From Halobacteriales archaeon YIM A00013 (GTDB lineage Archaea > Halobacteriota > Halobacteria > Halobacteriales > Haloarculaceae), in assembly GCA_025041195.1 (NCBI GenBank), contig JAKCFM010000001.1, positions 1,116,001-1,180,000 on the forward strand: a stretch of DNA of 64,000 bases. Direction: 5' to 3'. The notes under the pieces were generated by a model. The model worked only from the letters and a program-made list of their open reading frames with translations, searched no databases and was not told the origin of the DNA. Of this stretch, positions 34,301 to 43,407 are shown piece by piece. Within the stretch, counting starts at the first letter, position 1. Each line of letters starts with the position of its first letter. Both the position numbers and the translations under genes were made by a program.

Positions 34301-35821
34301 CTAGTACAGATCGCAGGTTCCGCTGGGACAGTGCCCCGACGCGTGTTGGTGGAACTCGGGTTCGAACAGATCGAATCCGGTTGCGATCGGTCGCGCTGCA
34401 TCCCGACCGAAGGCACAGAGACTCGTCTCCGACAGCACTCGTGTGAGCTGACTGAGTAGCTGTGTGTCCGGATCGCCCCCATAGAACTGACGGAGCAGCT
34501 TCTGGAGCTGTTTTGATCCTTCACGACAGGTTACACACCGCCCACAGTTGTTCTCGGCGGCAAACGTCACCCGATTACCGACGATGGCGAGTGGGCACTG
34601 ATCGTGTGTGAACAGCTCGATGACGCCGTTGGTGCCACACCTGGCCGACCGAAAGCCGTTCGCACTCACCGGGATTTCGAGCGATCTGACGAGCCCACCG
34701 AAGATGTCGCCAACACAGGCGCCTTTGAGTCGTCCAGTGAGCGAAACTGCATCAGTAACACGCGAAAGTGCCGATCCCGTTGGGAGTTCGATCGTTATCG
34801 GCGTTTCGACCGCTCCAGCAACGGTCAACAGCCGCGTTCCGGGATCGCCGCTCGTCCCCGGCGGTGTATCGTCGGTTCGGAGCAGCTCAACGAGCTGTGC
34901 GAGTGTTCGCGGCGTGTGAACGACCGTTGGCCGTCCGTTCAATCCCCACTCGCTTGGCTGGGGTGGTCGCAGTCGTGCCTCAAGACGGTCTGCTCCCTCG
35001 ATCGCCTCAATCGCCATCGTCACCTCGCCGGCCAAATACGAGGATGGTCCCGTTGCCACACGAATCGGCGGAGAATCGACGGCAGCTTCGAACTGTTCAA
35101 TCGCACCCTCCGTTCGCTCGATTGCGAGCGACTCTCGTTCCGTACAGTAGACGATGATCTCCGAAGCATTGAGTGCGCGCGCAGTGAGCAACGCGCCGTC
35201 GAGGACCGAAAGCGGCGTCGATTCGAGGAGTGCGCGATCGGCGTGTCCGTACGGCGTCGTTTCATTGGCGTTGACGACGACGATTGGTTCACCACTCGTT
35301 TCGATCGCGGTTTCCCAGTGGTTCCAGAGCGGGATGTCCGCCGCCACGTCGCCGCGACCTCGTCCACGCAGTGGCGTTGCTTCGATCCGATCACGGATCC
35401 ATGACGGGTCACCACTGTTAGCGACCACTCCACGTGCTTCCTGATAGGTATCGATGTCGGTTGGAGATAGCCAGCCGGCCGGTCCACTCACCCACCGGTG
35501 ACTGGTGGAGAGTGGCTCCTCGTCCGTTGCTGGGAGCTCCTGCATTGAGCGCTCATGCGTGAACGCAACGTCTGGGGTGGGTATCGCATCAGCTGAGTCA
35601 AGCGAGTGGACGATCGACGTGACCAGCTCCGTGGCGGGCTCGAAATACAATCCCGTCGTCTCTCCACTCGTCGCAAAAACGACCTGGCGAGCGCCAGCAC
35701 CGATCGCCGGACCGACGGTTTGCACCGTTGTCTCGGCTGCGGTAGCCGTTGCTATGCGGTGGAGTTCGCTCGCCGTCGAGCCGTGCGAGCGCCCGTGCGA
35801 AATTCGAACCACAGGCGCCAC
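34301..35821 (-). CDS. NuoF-like diaphorase subunit with altered flavin loop
   Basis: 506 residues, similar in layout to the 51-kDa FMN/NADH subunit of complex I and NAD-dependent hydrogenases. Recognised parts are VNANETTPYGHADRALLES (cf. the NuoF NADExxPG region), YLAGEVTMAIEAIEG, GRPTVVHTPRTLAQL and the Fe-S site NCGRCVTCREG with the fourth Cys in TSLCAFGRDAARP. The usual GRGGAGFPTG flavin loop reads GRGRGDVAADIP, so FMN/NADH binding may be changed. The first ATG (35821) adds an unlike N-terminal 110 residues resembling a NuoE remnant (a thioredoxin-like fold); no four-Cys cluster motif is seen there. Confidence 0.88.
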   Translation of the reverse strand: MAPVVRISHGRSHGSTASELHRIATATAAETTVQTVGPAIGAGARQVVFATSGETTGLYFEPATELVTSIVHSLDSADAIPTPDVAFTHERSMQELPATDEEPLSTSHRWVSGPAGWLSPTDIDTYQEARGVVANSGDPSWIRDRIEATPLRGRGRGDVAADIPLWNHWETAIETSGEPIVVVNANETTPYGHADRALLESTPLSVLDGALLTARALNASEIIVYCTERESLAIERTEGAIEQFEAAVDSPPIRVATGPSSYLAGEVTMAIEAIEGADRLEARLRPPQPSEWGLNGRPTVVHTPRTLAQLVELLRTDDTPPGTSGDPGTRLLTVAGAVETPITIELPTGSALSRVTDAVSLTGRLKGACVGDIFGGLVRSLEIPVSANGFRSARCGTNGVIELFTHDQCPLAIVGNRVTFAAENNCGRCVTCREGSKQLQKLLRQFYGGDPDTQLLSQLTRVLSETSLCAFGRDAARPIATGFDLFEPEFHQHASGHCPSGTCDLY

Positions 35822-35900
35822 TCAGTGGTACACCTCTTGTCGTGGCATAGCTCCAGTGGACTGGCGAACCAGGTAAGCTTTATTTTCGATATTGTGAAAT

Positions 35901-35910
35901 AGTATAAAAA
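35901..35910 (-). promoter_or_regulatory. TATA-like promoter of the formate dehydrogenase operon
   Basis: TTTTTATACT on the minus strand lies about 80 bases upstream of the NuoF-like start and downstream of the HTH gene stop, so the operon may start here rather than at the HTH gene. Confidence 0.35.
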
Positions 35911-35942
35911 CTCAATTACTGGTGGTCGGAGGGTGTCTCGAA

Positions 35943-36221
35943 TTACCCATCAACGGTGTGATACTGGTACTGCCGCGGGTCGTCAGGACAGACGTTCCGA
36001 GTGACGATCCCCGCCTCACGGAGTCGCCCCAGCGCATACCGTGTTGTCCGCGATGAGAGCAATGTTCGTTCGCTAACCTCGCGAGTAGTTAGTGGACGGT
36101 TCGTCTCGTGTAGGACGCGATAAACGAGCTTTGCGCTCGGAGATTCGTCTCGGAGTCGTTCGGCGTGGTCGTGACACGGTGGACTGCCTGTGTTAGGACC
36201 CGACGTGTCTGTTGGTGACAT
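35943..36221 (-). CDS. Winged-helix DNA-binding protein, probable regulator
   Basis: 92 residues with one winged helix: AKLVYRVLHETNRPLTTREVSERTLLSSRTTRYALGRLREAGIV, the shape of MarR/ArsR-like archaeal regulators, ending in the wing VTRNVCPDDPRQYQYHTVDG. The C-terminus lacks a ligand-binding domain. It stands immediately upstream of the formate dehydrogenase operon on the same strand and is its likely regulator. ATG at 36221 (MSPTDTSG) is used; the frame opens at 36254. Confidence 0.8.
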   Translation of the reverse strand: MSPTDTSGPNTGSPPCHDHAERLRDESPSAKLVYRVLHETNRPLTTREVSERTLLSSRTTRYALGRLREAGIVTRNVCPDDPRQYQYHTVDG

Positions 36222-36290
36222 GCCTTTCACCTGTTGGACGTTTTCAAACCACACTGATACCGGTTCCCATTCTACACAGTCCGATTGAAA

Positions 36291-37724
36291 TCACTCGATT
36301 GCCTTGAGGTTGTGAACCACTTCAAGCCGGTCGATGATCTCTGCTGTCGGCTCAATGGCCCGCTCGATCGCGTCAGCCGGTTTGTACGCCTGCGGTGCTT
36401 CATCAAGGACGTCTTCGACGATCGATTCGGAGTAGATCCCGTCCATGGCACGTTCGAATTCCTCCATCGTTGTTGTTTTCGCGGCTTCCCGACGGCTCAT
36501 CGTTCGACCTGCACCATGGGGGGCGGTCTGGTGATACGCTTGGGTCCCCCGGCCCCGTGCGATGATCGACCCCTCAGCCATGTTGAACGGAATGACCAGT
36601 CGCTGGTCCTGTCGAGCCGGTGTGGCACCCTTTCTGACGATGAGATCCTCGAAATCGATGTAGTTGTGGATCGACTCGATTCGGTCGGTCGGCTCCACAC
36701 CGAGGGCGTCACAGATTGCCGAGCACATCAGCTGTCGGTTCCACCGGGCGTACTGCTGTCCGAACAGCAGATCCACGTAGTAGCCGTGTGCCTCCTGGCC
36801 GATGAGCCAGTCGAGATCGGTGTTTCGCTCGGACGGCGAGAGATTCGTCAGCGTCTCGAACACTGCCTCCGGATTCGCAGCCTGCGCTCGAATTCGGTCC
36901 TTTCGGAGCGCGGATTTGCCCATCCCGCCAGTCATCCAGGCGAACATTTCGCTATCGCTGACCGACTCGGGATCGAAGCGGAGATACTCATAATACTCCT
37001 CGGGAATCGACGACCGCACGGCCGCCCCGTTTCGTCTGTCGGTTGCCATCGACTGATAGTGCTCGGCGATCGCTTTCCCGAGATATCGAGAACCACTATG
37101 AACGACGATCCAGTAGGTACCTGCAGACTGCGCACGGGCAAATTCGACGAAATGGTTGCCACCACCGAGCGTCCCAGCACTGCGGATCACGTGGCCCATT
37201 CCAGTCGAGCGCCCGCCGAGCACTCGCCGACAGAGCGATTTGAAATACTCGCCGTCATAGCCATCGAAGTCGAACGATTGGGGGTCGATCGGCTCACCGA
37301 ACTCATCCTCGAACCGGCGTGCAAACCGATCGAACTGTCGATTCGCCCGCTCGAACGGGAATTCGTTCACGAAATGGACCGACTCATCGTACTCGTGCAC
37401 CGATCGACCCATCGGAACCACGTTGCGAACCAGTCGCTCTCGGTCAGCCCCGTCATACGGGAGGGTCTTACCAATCTCTACCGCGGTGACACCACAGCCC
37501 ACGTCGACGCCCACAATGTTCGGGACGATTCGCTCGCCCATCGGCATCGTAAATCCGACCGGACCACCGGCACCAGGGTGGCAGTCGGGCTGCATAACGA
37601 TCGGCTCTGTGAACGCCGGATGGTCGACGAGATCCTGGACCTGGTCGATGACAGCAGCCTCAAGCAGCGAGGGGTCATCGCCAACGAATCGGGCTTCTGT
37701 GTAGGCACCCTGAATCGTCTGCAT
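36291..37724 (-). CDS. rtcB: RtcB family RNA ligase
   Basis: A 477-residue RtcB-type ligase joining 2',3'-cyclic phosphate/3'-phosphate and 5'-OH RNA ends with GTP and Mn2+. The sites are PDCHPGAGGPVGF, NIVGVDVGCGVTAVEI (metal Cys), GTLGGGNHFVEF (His), VVHSGSRYLG (His) and HQTAPHGAGRTMSRREA with the guanylylated His. All are intact. The text is closer to the bacterial-type RtcB than the canonical tRNA-splicing archaeal one, so this is probably a second RNA ligase for repair. No archease gene is adjacent. Confidence 0.92.
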   Translation of the reverse strand: MQTIQGAYTEARFVGDDPSLLEAAVIDQVQDLVDHPAFTEPIVMQPDCHPGAGGPVGFTMPMGERIVPNIVGVDVGCGVTAVEIGKTLPYDGADRERLVRNVVPMGRSVHEYDESVHFVNEFPFERANRQFDRFARRFEDEFGEPIDPQSFDFDGYDGEYFKSLCRRVLGGRSTGMGHVIRSAGTLGGGNHFVEFARAQSAGTYWIVVHSGSRYLGKAIAEHYQSMATDRRNGAAVRSSIPEEYYEYLRFDPESVSDSEMFAWMTGGMGKSALRKDRIRAQAANPEAVFETLTNLSPSERNTDLDWLIGQEAHGYYVDLLFGQQYARWNRQLMCSAICDALGVEPTDRIESIHNYIDFEDLIVRKGATPARQDQRLVIPFNMAEGSIIARGRGTQAYHQTAPHGAGRTMSRREAAKTTTMEEFERAMDGIYSESIVEDVLDEAPQAYKPADAIERAIEPTAEIIDRLEVVHNLKAIE

Positions 37725-37788
37725 ATTGACCCATTGCAGTGACCAGTTACTATCTCTTTCGTCATGATGAGAACAGTACGCACACCGT

Positions 37789-38334
37789 TCAGAACGGGCC
37801 ACTCCCGGAGAAGACATCGATCGCGTACGGCGAGATGACCACCGTCGCGACCTGATACCAGACGACCGCCCCAACGAGAATGCCAATCGTCCTGCGGTCG
37901 TGGCGGTGGGTGTTCCAGTCGATTCCGAGCGGACCGGAGGCGACTCTGAGGGCCACGATCACGCACAACGGATAGACGATCGCCAATCCAGCGGTAGCGA
38001 TTCGCATCATCTGAAAGCGTTGATCTGGGGCAGCAATTTCGACCGCAAGGAGCCCAATGCCAGTGCCGAACAGCCCGATCTGTAGCCCACCAATCAGCCA
38101 CACCCAGAGCAGAGCGTTCACCGCGAAGGTTCCGGTTGGCCCCGCCGCTCTGAACAGGGCTCGGAATCGATCACTCAGAAAAAATGGCGTCAGTAGCGCC
38201 GACGCCGGAAGCCCTAGCAGGAGGCCCCCCAATAGAACGCGGACAATTCCGACCCCAATCGTTGGTGAGATAAATCCAGGGACAGCCCAGCTGCTCATAC
38301 ACCGATCCGTTTCGTCCCAGTTACCAAAAACCAT
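37789..38334 (-). CDS. Multi-pass membrane protein (Yip1-like)
   Basis: About 181 residues with four to five hydrophobic segments: ISPTIGVGIVRVLLGGLLLGL near the N-terminus, then FAVNALLWVWLIGGLQIGLF, IATAGLAIVYPLCVIVALRV and TIGILVGAVVWYQVATVVI. It resembles the Yip1/YIF-type fold in haloarchaea; no catalytic residues are seen. Start is uncertain: GTG at 38343, ATG at 38334 or ATG at 38301; a TATA-like CTTATACATAAC (38376-38387, minus) supports one of the first two. Confidence 0.65.
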   Translation of the reverse strand: MVFGNWDETDRCMSSWAVPGFISPTIGVGIVRVLLGGLLLGLPASALLTPFFLSDRFRALFRAAGPTGTFAVNALLWVWLIGGLQIGLFGTGIGLLAVEIAAPDQRFQMMRIATAGLAIVYPLCVIVALRVASGPLGIDWNTHRHDRRTIGILVGAVVWYQVATVVISPYAIDVFSGSGPF

Positions 38335-38436
38335 CCGGGTCACTCACGGCAGCCAATTGAAAGTGCAGAATCCTGTTATGTATAAGTGAGCATCAGTATT
38401 CTTTTAGAACTGGATAGGATCAGTAGGAAGGGGTAT

Positions 38437-38443
38437 CATTATA
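38437..38443 (+). promoter_or_regulatory. TATA box of the secreted metallopeptidase
   Basis: ATTATAG centred 35 bases before the ATG at 38475 fits a short-leader transcript, and thereby supports 38475 rather than the in-frame ATG at 38445. Confidence 0.4.
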
Positions 38444-38474
38444 GATGCGCCATAGAAACGATCTATTGCACCCT

Positions 38475-40766
38475 ATGAAGTTGCTATCCGTTCTTGTAGC
38501 GGTGTGTGTGGTGAGTGGTGCAGTCGTTGCCACCACCAGTGTATCAGTTGACGATACATCATTCACAATCGAACCATTCTCTGAAGTAGAACCGGGAGCT
38601 GCTGTCGCCAGTCCGGATACTCCGCCGACGGCTGGAGATCGATTGCAACCCCAACAACGCGGCGTTGCGATCGATCAACAGCTACAGAACAGCGAGGCTC
38701 GTGGTCGGACGCTCGAACACGGGACGCTTTCGAATCATTCGGTTGATCGAACGACAGCACCCCGCGTCTCACCCGACCAGTATCGCAGGATGTCGGCTGG
38801 TGACGAACCGACGGTCGGGACCTCAAAATCGTTTCCGACGCTGAATCACAGCGAGAGCGAATTTACCTATCGACCCTTCACCTTGCGGGCTGTAACTGCG
38901 AACAGTTCGGTGTGGGTTGCGAAGAATCTCTCATTTCCAGCGAACGATTCGCGAGCAAACCCGTCAGTGACTGACGACCAACTCGAACATCTCAGCCAGG
39001 CGTTCGAATCGACGATTTATCCGTCGGATAGACGGCTGTTCGGTGCCCCAACGCCACGATTTGGAACAAACAGTTCGCTCGCGGCAGACGGTACCGTGCC
39101 TGCAAGCTACTATCAGTCACCCGACAACGAGAGTCGGACGGTTATCCTCGTCGATAATATCCGAGACGAAAACTACTACAATGAAAGCTACCCAGTGTTT
39201 ACGGCTGGATTCTACTCACCAGTCATCCAGAACGAAACCGATCGGAACGTTGTGACGATCGACGCTGCAGAGTGGGACGAACGACTGGGCCCGATGAACG
39301 CGTCCTGGCGGCCTCCTGCAAACGAAACGAACGAGAGCGACAGCGAGGACGCCTTCGCCGTCGAGGGGACGCTCACCCACGAATACCAGCATCTGATCCA
39401 CAATGATCAGGACAGCGATGAAACGTCCTGGGTCAACGAAGGACTCTCCGATTACGCGGAGTATGCTGCGGGCTATGGGCTGCCATCGGATCACGTGCAG
39501 GCATTCGAAAACCGACCGAACAACTCGCTCGTGGAGTGGGGAGACCAGGGAGACAAACACATCCTTGCCGATTACGGCGGCGCCGCGCTGTTTCACGTCT
39601 ATTTCGCCCAGCAGTATGGTGAAGACGCGATCAAGCGGCTCATACGAACGCAAGCCAACGGGATTGACGGCTTCGAGACCGTCCTCGACGGCACTGCGCA
39701 GCCCCGCTCGTTCTATCAACTGTATCAGGATTTTGCAACGGCTCTGGTCGTCGATTCGGCTTCCACGTCCCATGAATCGGACCGATATCAGTTTGATGAC
39801 GTTTCCCTGAACGTTTCGGTCGCTAATAGTACGAACAGCACCGAAACCACCGCGTGGGGCCTCCAGGCAACGACATTGGAGGATCTGGACGAGTCGCTTC
39901 TCAGAATTACGGCCAACGGAAGTCGGTATCAGCCGGTAGCATGGGAGACGACGACCCCACCAACCGCTCCGAACGGCTCGAACGAGTCGGTTCTCTGGAG
40001 CGGTTCGAGCCATCTCCGGGACGAAATGGCAATCATGCCGGTTGATCTCCGCGACACCAGTGATCCAACACTGTCGTTCGAGACGATGTACAACATCGAA
40101 CAGGGTTGGGATGTCGGGGCAGTACAGGTCTCGACGGACGGTGGCGAGAGTTGGGAATCGCTCTCGAATCAGAACACCACCGAAGAGCTTGCTGCGCCCG
40201 AAAGCGCCCATCCGGCTGTCGCTCGTCATCATCCCGGCTTTGCTGGCGATACGAACGGCCACTGGGTGCGAGAATCGTTCGATCTCTCCGCGTATCAAGA
40301 CCAGTCGGTGCTCGTCTCATTCCGGTATCTCACTGACTGGGCCACCGCCGGCAATGACAGCAATCACCCCGGAACTGGCTGGTATCTGAGAAACGTTCGC
40401 ATCCCCGACGCCGGTGTATCGCATACCGGTGGTTCGACGGCTCCCTTCGTTGATCTGAGTGCGGTCCGTGACCAGCCGAGTCGCTATCAGTTCACGGCAA
40501 TCGCCAGCAACGATAGTGGCGGAGTGGCTGTCGAGCAGTTCAGCCCAACGTTGTTCACCCGTGGTGAACCACGAAACATGAACGCCCTCTTCGATAGTCC
40601 ACCGTATGACCGCGTCGTGGTGGTCGGTACCTGGGCAGCGAGGACGAACGAAACGGGGACCGTCCCGTACTCCGTGGAGCTTACGCCGTTCAGTGACGTG
40701 GTCGGTCCGGACGGCGGTGACAACGGTGCGATCGATGGCGCCGAGCACCGCAAATCCGTCGGCTGA
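38475..40766 (+). CDS. Secreted zinc metallopeptidase, immune inhibitor A-like
   Basis: 763 residues. An N-terminal signal peptide (MKLLSVLVAVCVVSGAVVAT) is followed by a long Thr/Asn/Ser-rich pro-region. The zinc site HEYQHLIH (about residues 302-309) with NEGLSDYAEYAAGYGL some 18 residues on is the gluzincin/M6-like arrangement. The C-terminal third includes WDVGAVQVSTDGGESWESLS and GHWVRESFDLSAYQDQSVLVSF, the carbohydrate-binding-like beta domain of immune inhibitor A peptidases. No cell-wall anchor or PGF-CTERM is seen. It probably degrades extracellular proteins. Confidence 0.85.
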   Translation: MKLLSVLVAVCVVSGAVVATTSVSVDDTSFTIEPFSEVEPGAAVASPDTPPTAGDRLQPQQRGVAIDQQLQNSEARGRTLEHGTLSNHSVDRTTAPRVSPDQYRRMSAGDEPTVGTSKSFPTLNHSESEFTYRPFTLRAVTANSSVWVAKNLSFPANDSRANPSVTDDQLEHLSQAFESTIYPSDRRLFGAPTPRFGTNSSLAADGTVPASYYQSPDNESRTVILVDNIRDENYYNESYPVFTAGFYSPVIQNETDRNVVTIDAAEWDERLGPMNASWRPPANETNESDSEDAFAVEGTLTHEYQHLIHNDQDSDETSWVNEGLSDYAEYAAGYGLPSDHVQAFENRPNNSLVEWGDQGDKHILADYGGAALFHVYFAQQYGEDAIKRLIRTQANGIDGFETVLDGTAQPRSFYQLYQDFATALVVDSASTSHESDRYQFDDVSLNVSVANSTNSTETTAWGLQATTLEDLDESLLRITANGSRYQPVAWETTTPPTAPNGSNESVLWSGSSHLRDEMAIMPVDLRDTSDPTLSFETMYNIEQGWDVGAVQVSTDGGESWESLSNQNTTEELAAPESAHPAVARHHPGFAGDTNGHWVRESFDLSAYQDQSVLVSFRYLTDWATAGNDSNHPGTGWYLRNVRIPDAGVSHTGGSTAPFVDLSAVRDQPSRYQFTAIASNDSGGVAVEQFSPTLFTRGEPRNMNALFDSPPYDRVVVVGTWAARTNETGTVPYSVELTPFSDVVGPDGGDNGAIDGAEHRKSVG

Positions 40767-40778
40767 CTCGGAAGCTGG

Positions 40779-41219
40779 CTACTCTTTTTTCGGCCAGAAC
40801 GGTTCGCCACCAAACAGGAGATTCGTCAGCGAAGGCGATCCAGGACCAGTGATCACCAGCGAAAGCGCCATCGCCAGCAGTGCAACGGCGTACTCATACC
40901 CACCAACCGTGTAGGCAAAGCCCCGCGGAAGGTGGACGAGCACGATCGCACCGACCATGTCGATTGCCACGGCGAGCGCCGCAAATCTGGTGAGAAAGCC
41001 AAGCACTAACAGAATGCCACCGCCGAATTCGACGAGCCCGACGAGCCACGCCCAGACTGCAGGCCCCGGAAGCCCGTGACTCGCAAGAAAGGTGGTGAAC
41101 TCCGGGATAGGTTGGGGTACCGGTCCAACGCCGAACAGTTTCCCGACTCCGTGAACGAACAGTATTGCTCCGAGCGTCACCCTGAGTACTGTCGACCCCC
41201 ACTCCGTGTTCCGTGTCAT
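40779..41219 (-). CDS. DoxX family membrane protein
   Basis: 146 residues with four membrane segments and the DoxX/SURF4-like pattern TVLRVTLGAILFVHGVGKLF at the N-terminus followed by GLVEFGGGILLVLGFLTRFAALAVAIDM. The start MTRNTEWGS at 41219 is chosen; the frame extends upstream. Function is not established; some members are redox or membrane-stress related. It converges with the metallopeptidase gene (12 bases apart); a T-run at 40788-40793 lies within the shared end region. Confidence 0.88.
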   Translation of the reverse strand: MTRNTEWGSTVLRVTLGAILFVHGVGKLFGVGPVPQPIPEFTTFLASHGLPGPAVWAWLVGLVEFGGGILLVLGFLTRFAALAVAIDMVGAIVLVHLPRGFAYTVGGYEYAVALLAMALSLVITGPGSPSLTNLLFGGEPFWPKKE

Positions 41220-41353
41220 CGTGTGTGATACAACCAGCAACTGGGTAATAGTACTTTGTACAGTGGAAAAAGAACTTGTTGTAAAGCACAACAATTATGA
41301 TAAAATTCTAATTAATGATAAATAATATTAGGTAGAGCAAACCATACAACAGC

Positions 41354-42208
41354 ATGGACCGACGCGATCTGTTCACGACTGTTGATGGACTTGAGATTCA
41401 CCACACTGCGTGGGGTGACGACTCGGCTCCACCCGTCGTGTGCGTCCACGGGCTCTCTCGAAACGGTCGTGATTTTGATCCGATCGCTGCTGAACTGTCC
41501 AGCACCTACCACGTTCTCTGTCCGGATCTGCCCGGGCGTGGACTGAGCGAGTGGTCCGATGACACGAGTCGGTACACGAATGCATCGATGATCGAGCTCC
41601 TCATTGCGTGGCTTGATAGCCAGGATCTCGACACCATTCGCTGGATCGGGACATCGATGGGGGCCGGACTGGGGATGGCACTCGCTGGTGGGCCATTGGG
41701 TGATCGAATCACGAAGCTTGTGATCAACGATATGTGTCCAGATCCCGGTACAGACGCAGAGCCTGCGGCGATCGAACGGATCGCCACTTACGTTGGTGCA
41801 CCGCCGGTCGTCGATACGATCTCCGAATTTGAATCGTATCTCAGGGAGATCTACGGCGGGCGCGTTAGCCCGATGACTGACGCGGAGTACCGACGAATGG
41901 CCGTCACATCGAGTCGACGAACGGACGATGGACGGATTACCGCAAACTACGACCCGGCGATCGTCGACGGACTCACGCAGGCACCGAATGATGATTCCGG
42001 CGGTGATCCATGGGCTGTGTACGAATCGATCGACGCCGACATCTGTCTCGTGCAGGGAACCGAATCCGCCATTTGTACGGATTCGACGTTCGAGCGAATG
42101 ACTGCGATCCATCCGGATTGTTCCACGCTTCGTGTGGCGTGTGGACACCACCCAGCACTCAACACACCAGAACTGATAGCACCAGTAGCGACCTTTCTCG
42201 CCGATTGA
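41354..42208 (+). CDS. Alpha/beta hydrolase
   Basis: 284 residues of the alpha/beta hydrolase fold. VVCVHGLSRNGRDFDPIAAEL has the oxyanion HG, CPDLPGRGLSEW follows, and WIGTSMGAGLGMALAGGP bears the nucleophile Ser in GxSxG. A late Asp-containing part (CLVQGTESAICTDSTFERM) and final His in RVACGHHPALN complete the triad. Substrate is unknown; meta-cleavage hydrolases, esterases and haloperoxidase-like enzymes share this pattern. It diverges from DoxX. Confidence 0.9.
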   Translation: MDRRDLFTTVDGLEIHHTAWGDDSAPPVVCVHGLSRNGRDFDPIAAELSSTYHVLCPDLPGRGLSEWSDDTSRYTNASMIELLIAWLDSQDLDTIRWIGTSMGAGLGMALAGGPLGDRITKLVINDMCPDPGTDAEPAAIERIATYVGAPPVVDTISEFESYLREIYGGRVSPMTDAEYRRMAVTSSRRTDDGRITANYDPAIVDGLTQAPNDDSGGDPWAVYESIDADICLVQGTESAICTDSTFERMTAIHPDCSTLRVACGHHPALNTPELIAPVATFLAD

Positions 42209-42630
42209 GGAGACGTTTGGACTCCCAAACGACCGGAGAGCGGCTGGGAGACACCCCAACACACTGCGGCGGCAAACATACCTATTACTAATACATCATA
42301 GAATAATTATGAGGCCTAATTTACTTATTTCAAGTGGAATATTATAGGTCATATTCCTTCGAATTTTGCGCTTATTTTCCTATCTACGTTGGTTTTTGTA
42401 GCATATACGCACATATTTTCTATATTTAAAAAGTCCCCATTAGATCAAGATGTTCTTACATATTTGGAGTCTAGTTAATTCTGATATCTCTCTATGATAT
42501 GATGGGAGTTCTGTGGGCACTCCACATCGACGAACCGTCTCACATCCCATTACACACGTACGATCGTAACACCACGCTGGCGCTCAACCGACGCATCAGC
42601 ACAGAACTGTTCACACTATCGAAACGTCGC
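42209..42630. other. AT-rich non-coding stretch, two hairpins
   Basis: About 420 bases between the hydrolase and IclR stops. No credible gene. A stem CGTTTGG-ACTC-CCAAACG (42214-42231) sits just after the hydrolase stop and may end its transcript. Another inverted repeat, GGAATAT-TATAGGTC-ATATTCC (42336-42357), lies in the very AT-rich middle. The AT bias is stronger than in neighbouring gaps, which could mark a degraded or acquired segment. Confidence 0.5.
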
Positions 42631-43383
42631 CTACAGATCGGGGAGAAATCGCTTGACAGTGCTGATGAGGATGCCAGGGAGGTCTTCTTCAAACCGCTTG
42701 CTCTTGAGGCGATCGCTCGTGCCCGCGACGTAGACCGCACCAAGCACGGAGCCGTTCTGCGTGATTGGCACCGCAACAGCCCGTCGTGACGGCCGCTGTT
42801 CGCCACGTTCGAACGCGATCCCTCGCTCGTCGATCCGGTCGAGCTTCTCTCTGAGTGCAGACCGGTCGCTGAGTGTTCGGTCGGTCTTCTGGGGCAACCC
42901 AGTCTCATCGAGAATCTCCATAACGCGTTCGGATGATAACGACGCCAAAATCGCCTTTCCTGGCGCACTGCAGTGGAGATACCGAGAGTTCGGGAGCTGA
43001 ACCTGTATCTGTCGCGCCGGTGTCGTGCGATACAGATCAACAGCAAGCCCCTCGTGTTCAATCACCAGGCCAGCGGGCTGGTCGGTGACGGAAACGAGCT
43101 GGTCAATGTGGGGTCTGGCCGTCCGATACAGGGGATCAGTCGCACGCGCCCGCTCGCCGAGATCCGCCAGTCGGAGCCCGAGCTCGTACTTTCTGCCAGT
43201 TTTGTTCACGAATCCAACCTCATACAGCGTGTTGAGATGCTTATACGCCGTGCTCTTCGGTATCGACAGCCGGTTTGCCAACTCCGTAACCCCGACCGTA
43301 TCATCGGCTTCTGCCAGCGCTTCGAGCACTGACACACTCGTTTGTGTCGCATTCACCGTCCGTTGGGAGTCCGGCTCACTCAT
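42631..43383 (-). CDS. IclR family transcriptional regulator
   Basis: 250 residues. An N-terminal winged helix (VTELANRLSIPKSTAYKHLNTLYEVGFV) is followed by the IclR effector domain (about 85-250; PNSRYLHCSAPGKAILASL, AVAVPITQNGSVLGAVYVAG). It is divergent from the sugar-acid dehydratase and surely controls that cluster; IclR proteins usually respond to sugar acids or aromatic acids. A perfect palindrome lies 25 bases upstream of its ATG, where autoregulation would act. The MSEPDSQ start at 43383 is used; the frame opens at 43416. Confidence 0.94.
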   Translation of the reverse strand: MSEPDSQRTVNATQTSVSVLEALAEADDTVGVTELANRLSIPKSTAYKHLNTLYEVGFVNKTGRKYELGLRLADLGERARATDPLYRTARPHIDQLVSVTDQPAGLVIEHEGLAVDLYRTTPARQIQVQLPNSRYLHCSAPGKAILASLSSERVMEILDETGLPQKTDRTLSDRSALREKLDRIDERGIAFERGEQRPSRRAVAVPITQNGSVLGAVYVAGTSDRLKSKRFEEDLPGILISTVKRFLPDL

Positions 43384-43407
43384 GTACACCAACAATACAC
43401 TCGTACT

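Noticed and set aside
36285-37742. Plus-strand open frame of 485 codons opposite rtcB
   Set aside because: Antisense to RtcB, whose catalytic residues are all present; no family text in the opposite reading.
39216-40298. Minus-strand open frame of 360 codons opposite the metallopeptidase
   Set aside because: The plus strand shows a signal peptide, zinc motif and C-terminal domain; the minus frame has none.
41312-42262. Minus-strand open frame of 316 codons opposite the alpha/beta hydrolase
   Set aside because: Cys/Arg-rich text without family; plus-strand gene has GxSxG and triad residues.
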